From: Clostridiales bacterium S5-A14a
Lineage (GTDB): Bacteria > Bacillota > Clostridia > Peptostreptococcales > Anaerovoracaceae
Direction of reading: 5' to 3'
NCBI GenBank assembly: GCA_000758905.1
Contig: JRNA01000011.1
Coordinates: forward strand, 1 to 64,000
DNA length: 64,000 bases
A program made the translations under genes and the position numbers. Positions 35,953 through 45,332 of this stretch are shown here, piece by piece. Positions within the stretch are counted from its first letter, which is position 1. Every line of letters begins with the position of its first letter. A model generated the notes under the pieces. It had not been told where the DNA came from. It was given only the letters and a program-made list of their open reading frames with translations, and did no database searches.

Positions 35953-36796
35953 AGAACTTTTGATACTGGGCGAAAAGCGTCTTGCTAATGCTGGGATTTC
36001 AAATGCTAAGGGGGAGAGCCAAGACCTTTACTGCTATAGATTTGGACTTAATCAAAGGCAATTCCTGATGGAGTGGCAAAAAACCAGGGAATTCGAGGAC
36101 TGCGAATCTTATTTAGAACTCCTTGATAGAAGGGCAGATAGGGAGCCCATCCAGTACATAACAGGAAGTCAAAATTTTTATGGCTATGATATCCATGTTG
36201 AGCCAGGTGTTTTGATACCGAGACTCGATTCAGAAACCGTAGTTGAGCATGCGATTGAACTCATTAAGGATCGACATTACAAAACAGTTTTGGACCTATG
36301 CAGTGGAAGCGGGGCGCTGGGCATTGCGATTGCTAAGGAGTGTCACGGCGTAAAGGTGACCTTTAGCGATGAATCAGAGGATGCTGTACGCATTGCAAAA
36401 TCAAACATCGAGAAACTTGGGCTTTCGAAGGAATGCAAGGTTGTAAGAGGGAATCTATTCGAACCCTTTAAAAAATTTTTCGGCAACCAGAAGTTTGATT
36501 TGATCATTTCCAATCCTCCCTACATCCCGACGAATGTTATTCCTAACTTAGATAGAGAGGTGAAAGATTTCGAGCCAGTTTCTGCACTTGATGGAGGTGA
36601 AACAGGGCTTGATTATTACAACAAAATACTTGATTCGGCAGGGGACTATCTAAAGAAAAACGGAGCAATAGTTCTGGAGATAGGCTATGATCAGGCTGAT
36701 GATGTTTCTAAAATTTTAGAAGATGCTGGATTCAAGGATATAAAAGTTTTCAAGGACCTTGCAGGTAAGGACCGAACTGTAATAGCTGATTTTTAG
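35936..36796 (+). CDS. prmC: Release factor glutamine methyltransferase PrmC
   Basis: 286 aa. Methylates the Gln of the GGQ motif in RF1/RF2 using S-adenosylmethionine. Helical N-terminal domain, then VLIPRLDSETVVEHA, SAM motif VLDLCSGSGALGIAIAKE and the catalytic NPPY (in ISNPPYIP). AGGGGGAG lies 7 bases before ATG 35936, inside the end of the upstream gene. prfA, often the neighbour, is not here. Confidence 0.95.
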   Translation: MTMPVKELLILGEKRLANAGISNAKGESQDLYCYRFGLNQRQFLMEWQKTREFEDCESYLELLDRRADREPIQYITGSQNFYGYDIHVEPGVLIPRLDSETVVEHAIELIKDRHYKTVLDLCSGSGALGIAIAKECHGVKVTFSDESEDAVRIAKSNIEKLGLSKECKVVRGNLFEPFKKFFGNQKFDLIISNPPYIPTNVIPNLDREVKDFEPVSALDGGETGLDYYNKILDSAGDYLKKNGAIVLEIGYDQADDVSKILEDAGFKDIKVFKDLAGKDRTVIADF

Positions 36797-36921
36797 AACC
36801 AATGCAAGACTTTTGAACATCGATATTTTGTGATAAAGAGCCGATAGAGCAATCAGAATCATTAAGCGAAGTAAAGAAATAACAGGTGAAATAATTTCTC
36901 AGGTTTTCTCTCATAAATGTA

Positions 36922-36950
36922 TTGACTCACACCAATATTAGGTGTAGAAT
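36922..36950 (+). promoter_or_regulatory. Promoter of the pyrimidine operon with internal palindrome
   Basis: TTGACT (36922-36927) and TAGAAT (36945-36950) with 17-bp spacing. The spacer holds the palindrome ACACC-AATATTA-GGTGT (36929-36945), a likely operator. Transcription would begin near 36957, leaving only ~33 nt before pyrC, too short for a PyrR-type attenuator. Confidence 0.72.
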
Positions 36951-36989
36951 ATTGAAGATTTAGGACGAAATAAGAGAAAGGAGTTTCAG

Positions 36990-38279
36990 ATGAAAACCTT
37001 GCTTAAAAACGCAAAAGTGTTTGAAAACAAAGGTAAAGGACAGTTTGTAAAGAAGGACCTGCTTATCGATTCTGATAAGTTAACGCCTGATTTTGACAAC
37101 GAACAGAGTAACTGCCTTTACGATAGAGTTTTTGAATTAAAAAATAAATATATTATTCCCGGTTTCGTAGATGTACATGTACATTTGAGAGAACCGGGTT
37201 TTTTTTATAAAGAATCCATAAGGACGGGGACTTTGGCAGGTGCACATGGGGGTTATACGACTGTTTGCACGATGCCAAACCTCAATCCTCCACCAAATAA
37301 CCTTAAGAATCTAGAAGTCCAGCTGGAAATTATAGATAGGGATGCCGTTATTAATGTAATACCATATGCCACAATTACGATGTCTGGCAACGGTAGATCG
37401 GAATTAGCCGATATGGCATCTACTGCACCATATGTAATCGGTTTCAGTGATGACGGAAGAGGCGTTCAAACCGGAGACTTAATGGAAGAAGCCATGCTTG
37501 TTGCAAAGAGCCTAAACAAGCCTATTGTCGCACACTGTGAAGATGAATCGCTTCTCGATGGCGGTTACATTCACAAGGGAGAGTACGCAAAGGATAATTC
37601 GCATAGGGGCATATCTTCAGAAAGTGAGTGGGTCCAAGTAGCAAGAGATGTTGAACTTGCCGCAAAGACTGGATGCAAATATCATGTTTGCCATATCTCC
37701 ACCAAGGAAACTGTGGATATCATTAGACAGGCAAAAAAATCTGGTGTAGATGTGAGTTGCGAAACAGCCCCTCATTACTTGATACTTACAGATATGGATT
37801 TAAAAGAAGAGGGACGTTTTAAGATGAATCCTCCGATTCGCAGCATGGAAGATAGGGAAGCTCTAATAGAAGGCATAAAGGATGGCACGATTGATATGAT
37901 TGCAACCGATCACGCACCACATTCTAGCAAAGAGAAATCAAGAGGCCTTGAAAAGAGTGCATTTGGCATAGTTGGACTTGAAACCTCTTTTGCGCTCTTG
38001 AACACCTATTTGGTTCAAAAAGGAATAATAACTCCTGAAGAACTTGTAAAACTAATGTCGATAAATCCTAGAGAAAGATTCAATATTCCTGGACCGAGAA
38101 CATTAGGCGAAGGCACTGTAATATGCGATATAACTGTTTTGGACCCAAACAAAATCTGGACAATCGACTCTGAGGAATTCATGAGCAAGGGACGAGCAAC
38201 ACCATTCGATGGCGATGAGGTCGTTGGCAAGGTTTCGGCCACCTTTGTTGGTGGGATATTAAAATATTTAGAGGTGTGA
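36990..38279 (+). CDS. pyrC: Dihydroorotase
   Basis: 429 aa class I dihydroorotase; cyclises carbamoyl aspartate to dihydroorotate. Zinc ligands and catalytic residues appear in DVHVHLREPGF (residues ~59-69), HCEDESLLDGG, CKYHVCHIST and TDHAPHSSKEK. The middle segment GYTTVCTMPNLNPPPN is canonical. AAAGGAG precedes the ATG. First gene of a six-gene operon. Confidence 0.96.
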   Translation: MKTLLKNAKVFENKGKGQFVKKDLLIDSDKLTPDFDNEQSNCLYDRVFELKNKYIIPGFVDVHVHLREPGFFYKESIRTGTLAGAHGGYTTVCTMPNLNPPPNNLKNLEVQLEIIDRDAVINVIPYATITMSGNGRSELADMASTAPYVIGFSDDGRGVQTGDLMEEAMLVAKSLNKPIVAHCEDESLLDGGYIHKGEYAKDNSHRGISSESEWVQVARDVELAAKTGCKYHVCHISTKETVDIIRQAKKSGVDVSCETAPHYLILTDMDLKEEGRFKMNPPIRSMEDREALIEGIKDGTIDMIATDHAPHSSKEKSRGLEKSAFGIVGLETSFALLNTYLVQKGIITPEELVKLMSINPRERFNIPGPRTLGEGTVICDITVLDPNKIWTIDSEEFMSKGRATPFDGDEVVGKVSATFVGGILKYLEV

Positions 38280-38286
38280 ATATAGC

Positions 38287-39048
38287 ATGCGAGAAGAATG
38301 TTTTGTTGTAAAAGAGAATTCTAGGGTAGCAGACAGTACGTTTAGGCTGATTTTGGAAGGTGACGCTTCAGGATTCGGCAGACCCGGGCAGTTTGTGAAT
38401 ATAGCTATAGACGGATTTTTTCTGAGACGGCCGATTTCCGTTGCAAGGGTCTACGAAAACAAGCTATGCCTATACTACAAAATAGTTGGCGGAGGCACTT
38501 TGCGGCTTTCGGAGCTTAATGGCGGAGAGGAACTGAATGTTTTGTTACCTCTCGGGAATGGCTTTGATCTTGAAAAGACAGCCAGCAGAGATATCCTCCT
38601 AGTTGGAGGTGGCGTCGGTATACCGCCTATGATGGGCTGCTATGAGGAAGCTCTGAAAAGAGGCATAAGACCAAAGGTCGTTATGGGATTCAATAAGTCA
38701 AGTGAAGTCTTCGGAACTGATGAGTTTGAGAAGATAGCAGCAGAGTATGGTGTTGAGCCGGATATTCATATTGCAACCATGGACGGAAGTCTGGGGACGA
38801 AGGGTACTGTGATTGATGTAATTAAAAATTCATCCTCAAAGATTGAAGGCTTATACATATTTGCCTGTGGACCGAGGGGCATGCTCAAGGCTTTATCGCA
38901 GCTTCCTTCAAATGGTCAGTACAGCCTCGAGGAGAGGATGGCGTGCGGATTCGGTGCGTGCATGGGCTGCACTTGTAGCACTAGAAACGGTGGAAAACGA
39001 GTTTGCAAGGACGGTCCTGTATTTTTGAAAGAGGAAATAATATGGTAG
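38287..39048 (+). CDS. pyrK: Dihydroorotate dehydrogenase electron transfer subunit PyrK
   Basis: 253 aa iron-sulfur flavoprotein that passes electrons from the type 1B dihydroorotate dehydrogenase to NAD+. FAD-binding RRPISVARV, NAD-site LLVGGGVGIPPMMG, and near the C-terminus the 2Fe-2S cysteines CGFGACMGCTC plus a later Cys in RVCKDGP. Its end overlaps pyrD by 7 bases. Confidence 0.95.
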   Translation: MREECFVVKENSRVADSTFRLILEGDASGFGRPGQFVNIAIDGFFLRRPISVARVYENKLCLYYKIVGGGTLRLSELNGGEELNVLLPLGNGFDLEKTASRDILLVGGGVGIPPMMGCYEEALKRGIRPKVVMGFNKSSEVFGTDEFEKIAAEYGVEPDIHIATMDGSLGTKGTVIDVIKNSSSKIEGLYIFACGPRGMLKALSQLPSNGQYSLEERMACGFGACMGCTCSTRNGGKRVCKDGPVFLKEEIIW

Positions 39049-39965
39049 CAAAGACAATAGATATAAGCACATCTCTAGGCAATATAACTCTCGATAACCC
39101 CGTAATTCCTGCCAGCGGGACTTTCGGATTCGGTGAAGAATTTAAGGATTTGTATGACTTGAATATTTTGGGTTCGATAAGTTTCAAGGGCACTACCTGC
39201 GAACCAAGGCTGGGCAATCCACTTCCTAGAATTGCTGAAACTCCTATGGGAATGATAAACTCGGTTGGCCTCCAAAATCCCGGCGTTGAAAAGGTTATTG
39301 CAGAAGAATTGCCAAGGCTGTTTGAGACATACAGAAAGCCTGTGATTGCAAATATCAGCGGATTTTCTATAGACGAGTATGTTCATCTTGCCGAGTCATT
39401 TGAGAAAGTTGATCAGGTGGGAATTCTGGAAGTTAATATCAGTTGCCCGAACGTTCATAACGGTGGCATGGCATACGGCGTATGTCCAGAGAGTGCGGCA
39501 GAGGTTACAAGAGCAGTGAAAAATGCTTCGTCAAAGCCGGTTTATATCAAGCTCTCACCGAATGTCACGGATATTGCTGAAATTGCAATGGCTTGCGAGG
39601 AAGCGGGTGCTGACGGACTCTCCCTAATAAATACAATTATGGGTATGAGGATTGATGTTAATCGAAGGAAACCCGTGATTGCAAATAAGATTGGTGGTTT
39701 TTCGGGACCAGCGATATTTCCTGTCGCATTGAGGATGGTCTATCAGGTATACGAGGCCTGCAAAATACCTATAATCGGCATAGGCGGAATCTCGTCAGCG
39801 AGAGATGTTATCGAAATGATGATGGCTGGAGCATCTGCCGTTCAGGTCGGCGCATATAATCTGGTGAATCCGTGGGCATGCAAGGAAATAATCGAAGAGC
39901 TGCCTGTTTTGTGCGATGAACTTGGCATAGCCGATATAAAGTCAATTATTGGCGTCGCACACTAG
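39042..39965 (+). CDS. pyrD: Dihydroorotate dehydrogenase, type 1B catalytic subunit
   Basis: 307 aa. Oxidises dihydroorotate to orotate with FMN. ITLDNPVIPASGTFGFGEEF start, NSVGLQNPGVE, the catalytic Cys in NISCPNVHNGG, KLSPNVTDI and GIGGISSARDVIEMMMAGASAVQVG. ATG 39042 after GAGGAAATA is chosen; an upstream in-frame ATG at 39003 lies inside pyrK and encodes no conserved sequence. Pairs with PyrK. Confidence 0.95.
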   Translation: MVAKTIDISTSLGNITLDNPVIPASGTFGFGEEFKDLYDLNILGSISFKGTTCEPRLGNPLPRIAETPMGMINSVGLQNPGVEKVIAEELPRLFETYRKPVIANISGFSIDEYVHLAESFEKVDQVGILEVNISCPNVHNGGMAYGVCPESAAEVTRAVKNASSKPVYIKLSPNVTDIAEIAMACEEAGADGLSLINTIMGMRIDVNRRKPVIANKIGGFSGPAIFPVALRMVYQVYEACKIPIIGIGGISSARDVIEMMMAGASAVQVGAYNLVNPWACKEIIEELPVLCDELGIADIKSIIGVAH

Positions 39966-40030
39966 GATACAGAAACAAAATACATGAAATGGTGTTTAGC
40001 TGAATTAGCATAAAAATATAAGGAGGAAGT

Positions 40031-41482
40031 ATGCATAAGGACGTAATTATCGCGCTGGATTTTCCAAGTCGCAAAGAGGCACTGAGCTTCTTAGACCTAT
40101 TTGAGAATGAGGCAAGCAAGCCTTTTGTCAAGGTTGGAATGGAACTATTTTATCGTGAAGGTCCCGACATTATAAGAGAAATCAAGGCTAGGGGGCACAA
40201 AATATTTTTGGACCTTAAGTTGCACGATATTCCAAATACTGTCGAACATGCGATGTCAAATCTAGCGTCACTAGGTGTTGATATGGTGAATGTTCACGCT
40301 CAGGGTACGATTGAAATGATGAAGGCTGCGAGAAGAGGTCTTGATGCAGGTTACGAAAAATATGTTGATAAGAGCAATTCTTGTGAAAATGGCGATGAGA
40401 TCAGACCAGTTTTGATTGCGGTAACGCAGTTAACATCTACAAGTGAGCAGGATATGCATAAGGACCTCCTAATCGAGAGAACTATGGCAGAAACTGTTTT
40501 GCACTATGGGGAAAATGCTAAGAAAGCAGGTCTTGACGGTGTGGTTTGCTCGCCGCATGAGGCTGAGATTATACACGCTAAATGCGGTAAGACTTTCCTG
40601 ACGGTGACACCTGGAATCAGATTTGAGGGCGCACAAAAAGATGATCAGGTGAGGATTACTACGCCTGAGAGGGCAAAGGAGATAGGCTGCGATTTCATTG
40701 TAGTCGGAAGACCTATAACAAAGTCTGATGATCCAGTTAAGGCATACAAAATGTGTCTAGAGGATTTTGGAATCAAACTTGATGAGAAATCGTCACAATC
40801 CGGTAAGAACTCAAACTGTGATGTAAAAGAGAAGAACAAAATATCAGAAGATTTTTCAAGCGAAGTCGCTAAAGGACTTCTTGAAATTCAGGCTGTCTTT
40901 TTACGACCAGAAGAGCCTTTTACATGGGCTTCGGGAATTAAAAGCCCAATATACTGTGATAATCGTTTGATTTTGACGGCTCCTCACGTTAGAGACATCG
41001 TAGAGGATGCACTTTCACAGACAATTGAGAAAGAATTCCCAGATTGTGAAGTCCTGATGGGAACGGCTACTGCCGGCATCGCTCACGCTGCGATAGTAGG
41101 AGAGATACTCGATTTACCGATGGGTTACGTGAGAGGATCTGCCAAAGATCACGGAAGAGCCAATAGAATTGAAGGTAAACTCGAGAAGGGTGCGAAGGTC
41201 GTGGTAATTGAGGATTTGATTTCGACCGGAGGCTCATCTATAGAAACGGTTGACGCCCTAAGAGAAGCGGGCGCAGAAGTCCTCGGCGTGTTGAGCATAT
41301 TTACATATAAGATGAAAAAGAGCATGGAAAGATTTGCAGCATCCAAAGTTAAATCTGTTAGCCTGGCAGATCTAGACAATCTCGTTGATGTTGCAGCAAA
41401 TGGAGGCTACATTGAAGAGGATGATGTGGCTAGAATTCTGAAATTTAGAGATAACCCGTCCGATGAATCGTGGATGAAATAA
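40031..41482 (+). CDS. pyrFE: Bifunctional orotidine 5'-phosphate decarboxylase / orotate phosphoribosyltransferase
   Basis: 483 aa, two complete enzymes in one chain. Residues 1-~245 are OMP decarboxylase: ALDFPSRKEA, the catalytic DLKLHDIPNT with Lys63, TPGIR, and the phosphate site IVVGRPIT. A polar linker (~250-272, DEKSSQSGKNSNCDVKEKNK) follows. Residues ~275-483 are orotate phosphoribosyltransferase: FTWASGIKSPIYCDNR, GTATAGIAHAA and the PRPP motif VVVIEDLISTGGSS. Together they convert orotate to UMP. The order is opposite to animal UMP synthase. AAGGAGG precedes the ATG; no stop or frameshift is visible in the linker. Confidence 0.94.
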   Translation: MHKDVIIALDFPSRKEALSFLDLFENEASKPFVKVGMELFYREGPDIIREIKARGHKIFLDLKLHDIPNTVEHAMSNLASLGVDMVNVHAQGTIEMMKAARRGLDAGYEKYVDKSNSCENGDEIRPVLIAVTQLTSTSEQDMHKDLLIERTMAETVLHYGENAKKAGLDGVVCSPHEAEIIHAKCGKTFLTVTPGIRFEGAQKDDQVRITTPERAKEIGCDFIVVGRPITKSDDPVKAYKMCLEDFGIKLDEKSSQSGKNSNCDVKEKNKISEDFSSEVAKGLLEIQAVFLRPEEPFTWASGIKSPIYCDNRLILTAPHVRDIVEDALSQTIEKEFPDCEVLMGTATAGIAHAAIVGEILDLPMGYVRGSAKDHGRANRIEGKLEKGAKVVVIEDLISTGGSSIETVDALREAGAEVLGVLSIFTYKMKKSMERFAASKVKSVSLADLDNLVDVAANGGYIEEDDVARILKFRDNPSDESWMK

Positions 41483-41557
41483 GGGTGGCTCGATTAGATG
41501 TTTTGAACAAAATCGCAAACGTAAACAAAATAATATAAATGAAAAAGGAGACGAAAG

Positions 41558-42496
41558 ATGAAGGAAATCAGAAATTTAATTAACATTACGGACCTAACTA
41601 CGGAAGAAATCGACTACCTAGTCAGGGTTGCCAACGATATCGTTGAAAATCATTCATTCTATGATGAGATATGCAGGCATAAAAAACTTGCAACTCTATT
41701 CTTTGAACCAAGCACAAGAACAAGGCTAAGCTTTGAAGCGGCAATGCTGGAATTGGGAGGAAGTGTGCTTGGATTTTCGTCTGCTAATTCAAGCTCTGCG
41801 GCAAAGGGCGAAAGCGTAAGCGATACTATAAGGACTGTTGGTTGCTACGTGGACATCATTGCAATGAGGCACCCAAAGGAAGGTGCTCCCGTTGTCGGAG
41901 CTCAGAGGACCACAGTGCCAATCATAAATGCTGGTGATGGCGGACACTTCCATCCAACTCAGACTTTAACAGATATACTGACAATTAGCAGGAAGAAGGG
42001 CAGATTAGATAATATGACAATTGGTCTATGCGGAGACCTAAAGTTTGGTAGAACTGTTCACTCCCTTATCGAAGCTATGATGAGGTATGAGAATGTTAAA
42101 TTTATTCTGATATCACCTGAAGAATTGAAAATTCCGGATTATATGAAGGAAAAAATGGACAAAGCAGGTGTGTGTTGGTCGGAAACTGAGGACATTGAAG
42201 AAGCCATGCCGGAGCTAGATATTTTGTACATGACTCGTGTACAGAAGGAAAGGTTCTTCAATGAGGCTGACTATATAAGGTTAAAAGATAGCTACATTTT
42301 AGATCTTAACAAACTTGAGAAAGCTAAAAAAGATTTGACGATAATGCATCCTCTGCCAAGGGTAAATGAGATTTCTGTGGAAGTTGACGATGATCCGAGA
42401 GCTTGCTATTTCTTCCAGGCACTTTGTGGCAAACATATAAGAATGGCATTGATTCTCTTCCTCTTAGGCATTGAAAGAGAAGGCTTTGGGAAATAA
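41558..42496 (+). CDS. pyrB: Aspartate carbamoyltransferase catalytic subunit
   Basis: 312 aa. Condenses carbamoyl phosphate with aspartate. Carbamoyl-phosphate site [14 protein letters not shown] (residues ~48-61), KGESVSDT, and the aspartate site [17 protein letters not shown] precedes the ATG. Paired with the regulatory subunit gene pyrI, so the enzyme is probably the allosteric class B type as in E. coli. Confidence 0.96.
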   Translation: MKEIRNLINITDLTTEEIDYLVRVANDIVENHSFYDEICRHKKLATLFFEPSTRTRLSFEAAMLELGGSVLGFSSANSSSAAKGESVSDTIRTVGCYVDIIAMRHPKEGAPVVGAQRTTVPIINAGDGGHFHPTQTLTDILTISRKKGRLDNMTIGLCGDLKFGRTVHSLIEAMMRYENVKFILISPEELKIPDYMKEKMDKAGVCWSETEDIEEAMPELDILYMTRVQKERFFNEADYIRLKDSYILDLNKLEKAKKDLTIMHPLPRVNEISVEVDDDPRACYFFQALCGKHIRMALILFLLGIEREGFGK

Positions 42497-42565
42497 AGAG
42501 AGCAATAAATACTGAAGTAAATAAAAATTGCGAGCATAAATATACCAGAAATAAGGAGAAAGAAT

Positions 42566-42994
42566 ATGAATATAGATGGCGTAAATACAGGAATCGTTTT
42601 GGATCACATCACGGCTGGAAAGAGCATGGAAATTTATGAACTGTTGAAACTGGACAAGTTGGCATGCACCGTAGCGGTTATTCAGCATGTGGACAGCACA
42701 AAGTACGGCAAGAAAGATATTATTAAGATCGACGAAGATATTCCTCTTGACATTGAGGTTCTTGGCTACTTAAACAGCAACATTACAGTCAACAAGGTAA
42801 AAAACGGAAAGCTGGAGAAAAAGGTACATCTAAAATTACCTGAGACCCTTACCGATGTTATAAAATGCAAAAATCCAAGATGCATAACCTCCGTTGAGCA
42901 GGAGATTACTCAGAAATTCAAACTTGTCAATCCTGCAAAGAAGACTTACAGATGTGTATACTGTGACGCTGAATATAGCGGTGAGAAACTATAA
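42566..42994 (+). CDS. pyrI: Aspartate carbamoyltransferase regulatory subunit
   Basis: 142 aa. N-terminal nucleotide-binding domain (GIVLDHITAGKSMEIYELL) and a C-terminal zinc domain with four Cys (CKNPRC ... CVYC). It gives feedback control by nucleotides. Its stop codon lies inside a perfect inverted repeat at 42981-43006. Confidence 0.95.
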   Translation: MNIDGVNTGIVLDHITAGKSMEIYELLKLDKLACTVAVIQHVDSTKYGKKDIIKIDEDIPLDIEVLGYLNSNITVNKVKNGKLEKKVHLKLPETLTDVIKCKNPRCITSVEQEITQKFKLVNPAKKTYRCVYCDAEYSGEKL

Positions 42995-43006
42995 GAAGTT
43001 TCTCAC
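42981..43006 (+). terminator. Hairpin at the end of the pyrimidine operon
   Basis: A perfect 10-bp inverted repeat, GTGAGAAACT and AGTTTCTCAC, with loop ATAAGA. It overlaps the pyrI stop codon. There is no T-tract, so it may act as an mRNA 3' stabiliser or a weak or bidirectional terminator facing cvpA. Confidence 0.5.
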
Positions 43007-43054
43007 GCCTACAGTGATCGTGTGGATAGCATTGGTTTGAAAAAGCGGAATCTC

Positions 43055-43777
43055 TTATAGGAAGAGGTAATTGATTAAGATGTTATTTTGGTATATGGTT
43101 TCCGCAGCTTTTGACGTACTCAACTGATCGATAATTAGATTAGAATTTTCAGGTGAAGCGAGAGCAATAATTGGAACTAACGCCGCAAAAATCAAGAGTA
43201 TGATAATGCCGCCGCGCACCAGACCAAAACAAAAACCGCCAAACCCATCGAGAAAGCCGATTGCACCTCCGCGATATTTTTTGGACATCAGTAGAGTTAT
43301 AATGCCACAAAACATTTTTGCGACAAGCACGATGAATAGAAAAGCGATAATGCCCATAAGAAGATCTGTGATCTTGTCTGCAACCGAGTGACTTAGAGTT
43401 TCTGCAAGGGAATCGACAGGTTTTTTGAGGAATGATAGGTAATCATCAGTTTTACCGAATAATTCGGAAATCTTTGAGAGGACACTACCTTCCTTAAGTG
43501 TTGAAAAATCGAATAATTCAGGAAATCCAAGGAGGCCTCCGTCGAGGTCTCCTTCTTTTAAGCTAGCACTACTTTTTAAAAATAAAACCTCGTTGATATT
43601 CTCGTCAATTTCGGTGCTTTTGTTAATCCAATTTTTGACTGGCTCGCTGAATAGAAGTCCTCCTATCGAGCACACAGCCCAGCTGAGCATGCTGACAAGG
43701 GATATGACCATACCCTTCCTCATTGCTAGGAAGGCGGAAACCAGCAGTATACAAATTAAAATAATATCGATAATCAT
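43055..43777 (-). CDS. CvpA family membrane protein
   Basis: 240 aa from ATG 43777 (MIIDIILICILLVSAFLAMRKGMV), after AGAGGAAA; an in-frame start at 43822 would add 15 polar residues before the first helix. Four membrane segments: ~2-20, ~25-42, ~150-172 and ~195-220. A soluble stretch lies between helices 2 and 3. The segment GAIGFLDGFGGFCFGLVRGGIIILL is typical of CvpA, a family linked to colicin V production and envelope function. The biochemical role is not established. Confidence 0.78.
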   Translation of the reverse strand: MIIDIILICILLVSAFLAMRKGMVISLVSMLSWAVCSIGGLLFSEPVKNWINKSTEIDENINEVLFLKSSASLKEGDLDGGLLGFPELFDFSTLKEGSVLSKISELFGKTDDYLSFLKKPVDSLAETLSHSVADKITDLLMGIIAFLFIVLVAKMFCGIITLLMSKKYRGGAIGFLDGFGGFCFGLVRGGIIILLIFAALVPIIALASPENSNLIIDQLSTSKAAETIYQNNILINYLFL

Positions 43778-43917
43778 AGGTGTTTCCTCTAAACTGTTTT
43801 GTTGATGTAAAAATAATTTCATAGAAATTTTGTGCTAATAAGCAAGAGTAATAATATCATATTTGAATGTTAATATCCATAATTCATATAAATTGTATGT
43901 TTTTATGTGCAAAATTG

Positions 43918-43947
43918 TTGAAACTTGTATACAAGATGTGATAAAAT
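43918..43947 (+). promoter_or_regulatory. tadA-ispE-gntR promoter with GntR-type palindrome in the spacer
   Basis: TTGAAA (43918-43923) and TAAAAT (43942-43947) are 18 bp apart. The spacer starts with the perfect 12-bp palindrome CTTGTATACAAG (43924-43935). Its GTATAC core fits the general GntR-family operator pattern GTM-N(0-1)-KAC. A GntR/FCD regulator is encoded by the last gene of the same run (46440-47126). The predicted start near 43954 is only ~4 nt before the tadA ATG, which has no ribosome binding site. Confidence 0.6.
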
Positions 43948-43957
43948 TTAAAAGCAT

Positions 43958-44452
43958 ATGAATTACGAAGAAAATTCTTTTTTTATGAGAGAAGCTTTAA
44001 AAGAGGCTGATAAGGCTGCTTTAATCGGAGAGGTTCCGGTTGGGGCTGTGGTTGTAAGGGACGGAGTGATTATCGGCAGGGGATATAACAAGACCGAGAC
44101 TACTGCTCTTGCAACTAGTCATGCAGAGATGGAAGCTATATCGCAAGCGGCTGAATTCATGGGAAATTGGAGGCTAGCCGGTTGCTCTATTTATGTTAGC
44201 CTGGAGCCGTGCATCATGTGTGCCGGAGCCATTGTTTTGTCGCGATTTGATAATCTATATTATGCTGCAAGTGACCCTAAGTTTGGTGGCTGTGGAAGCA
44301 TTTTCGATATACCGACAGAACAAAGACTGAATCACAGGGTTAATGTGGTTGGTGGTATCTTGGCTGAGGAAAGTGCGGAGAAACTCAAGAGCTTTTTTCG
44401 TGATGTGAGAAATCGAAAGATGATTGAGAATAAGGAAGTAAAAACTAAGTAA
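43958..44452 (+). CDS. tadA: tRNA-specific adenosine deaminase TadA
   Basis: 164 aa. Converts A34 to inosine in tRNA-Arg(ACG). Zinc and catalytic motif HAE (His55, Glu57) and PCIMC (Cys85, Cys88), with RFDNLYYAASDPKFGGCGS downstream. Length is normal. No recognisable ribosome binding site is present before ATG 43958, and the predicted promoter ends 10 bases upstream, so the transcript may be nearly leaderless. Confidence 0.95.
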   Translation: MNYEENSFFMREALKEADKAALIGEVPVGAVVVRDGVIIGRGYNKTETTALATSHAEMEAISQAAEFMGNWRLAGCSIYVSLEPCIMCAGAIVLSRFDNLYYAASDPKFGGCGSIFDIPTEQRLNHRVNVVGGILAEESAEKLKSFFRDVRNRKMIENKEVKTK

Positions 44453-44468
44453 ACCGGAGGCGGAAAGA

Positions 44469-45332
44469 ATGAAGAAGATTGGCGTAAGTATTTGTCTGGT
44501 ATTGATGATTTTGTTCGGTGGATGTATTATGGCTTTTGCTGCAGATGACAGCTTGGAGATTGTAAATACGTATCCGGTCGATGGTCAAAAAAATACAACT
44601 GTCGAGAATTTGAGTGTCAAGCTTAACTTTAACCAAAGTGTGAGCGATAAATCAAATAGAGAACTTAATAGCAGAGCATTTTCCATAAAGGGAAAGAATG
44701 GCAAAAAAGTTCCTATTAGGGTAATGTACAACCCAAAAGATGTGAAACAGGTGATGGTAATTGCAGATAATCACGATGGCAAAAACAAAATCAAGGAAGA
44801 CACCAATTATACGCTACATGTCTCAAAGAATTTGATCAGTGATACTGGTGCAAGACTTGGGCACGATGTTGAAATTAAATTCACTACCATGAACCAAAAG
44901 AGAAATACTATGATTTACATGGTTATGATGGCAGTTATGTTTGGTGGAATGTTCTTCTTTACATCTAGGAGCGCTAGAAAAGCAAAAGAATCTGAACTCG
45001 ATGAGAAGGATATTAAGGTAAATCCTTACAAGGAAGCGAAGAGAACTGGAAAATCTGTTGAAGAAATCGTTTCAAAGCAAGAAAAAGAGAAGGCTAAGAG
45101 GGCTGAAAGAGTTGAAAAGGCTAAGGCTAAAAGAGAAGCTGAAGAAGCAAGACTTGCTGAGCTTTATGGCGAAGAAGAGGAGTTGGCGCCTGGACATTTT
45201 AGAGTAAATGCTCCAAGGCCAATCAGTGCCGCGGGAGGCAAGACGGTTTCTGGCAGGAAAGCTATAGCAGAGGCTAGAAGAGAACAGGAAGAACGCTGGG
45301 AAAAACAGGCAAAGAAGAGAAATAAAAAATGA
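44469..45332 (+). CDS. Membrane protein with extracellular Ig-like domain and cytoplasmic coiled coil
   Basis: 287 aa. Signal peptide (1-25, ending AFA-AD; an LFGGC at 15-19 could also be read as a lipobox). Residues ~28-140 resemble a bacterial Ig-like (Big_5-type) domain: IVNTYPVDGQKNTTVENLSVKLNF, and near its end NLISDTGARLGHDVEIKFTT. One membrane helix lies at ~147-165. The cytoplasmic part is a Lys/Glu/Ala-rich coiled coil (~187-250) with a basic tail. AACCGGAGGCGG precedes the ATG. Stop overlaps ispE by 4 bases. Function unknown. Confidence 0.75.
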   Translation: MKKIGVSICLVLMILFGGCIMAFAADDSLEIVNTYPVDGQKNTTVENLSVKLNFNQSVSDKSNRELNSRAFSIKGKNGKKVPIRVMYNPKDVKQVMVIADNHDGKNKIKEDTNYTLHVSKNLISDTGARLGHDVEIKFTTMNQKRNTMIYMVMMAVMFGGMFFFTSRSARKAKESELDEKDIKVNPYKEAKRTGKSVEEIVSKQEKEKAKRAERVEKAKAKREAEEARLAELYGEEEELAPGHFRVNAPRPISAAGGKTVSGRKAIAEARREQEERWEKQAKKRNKK

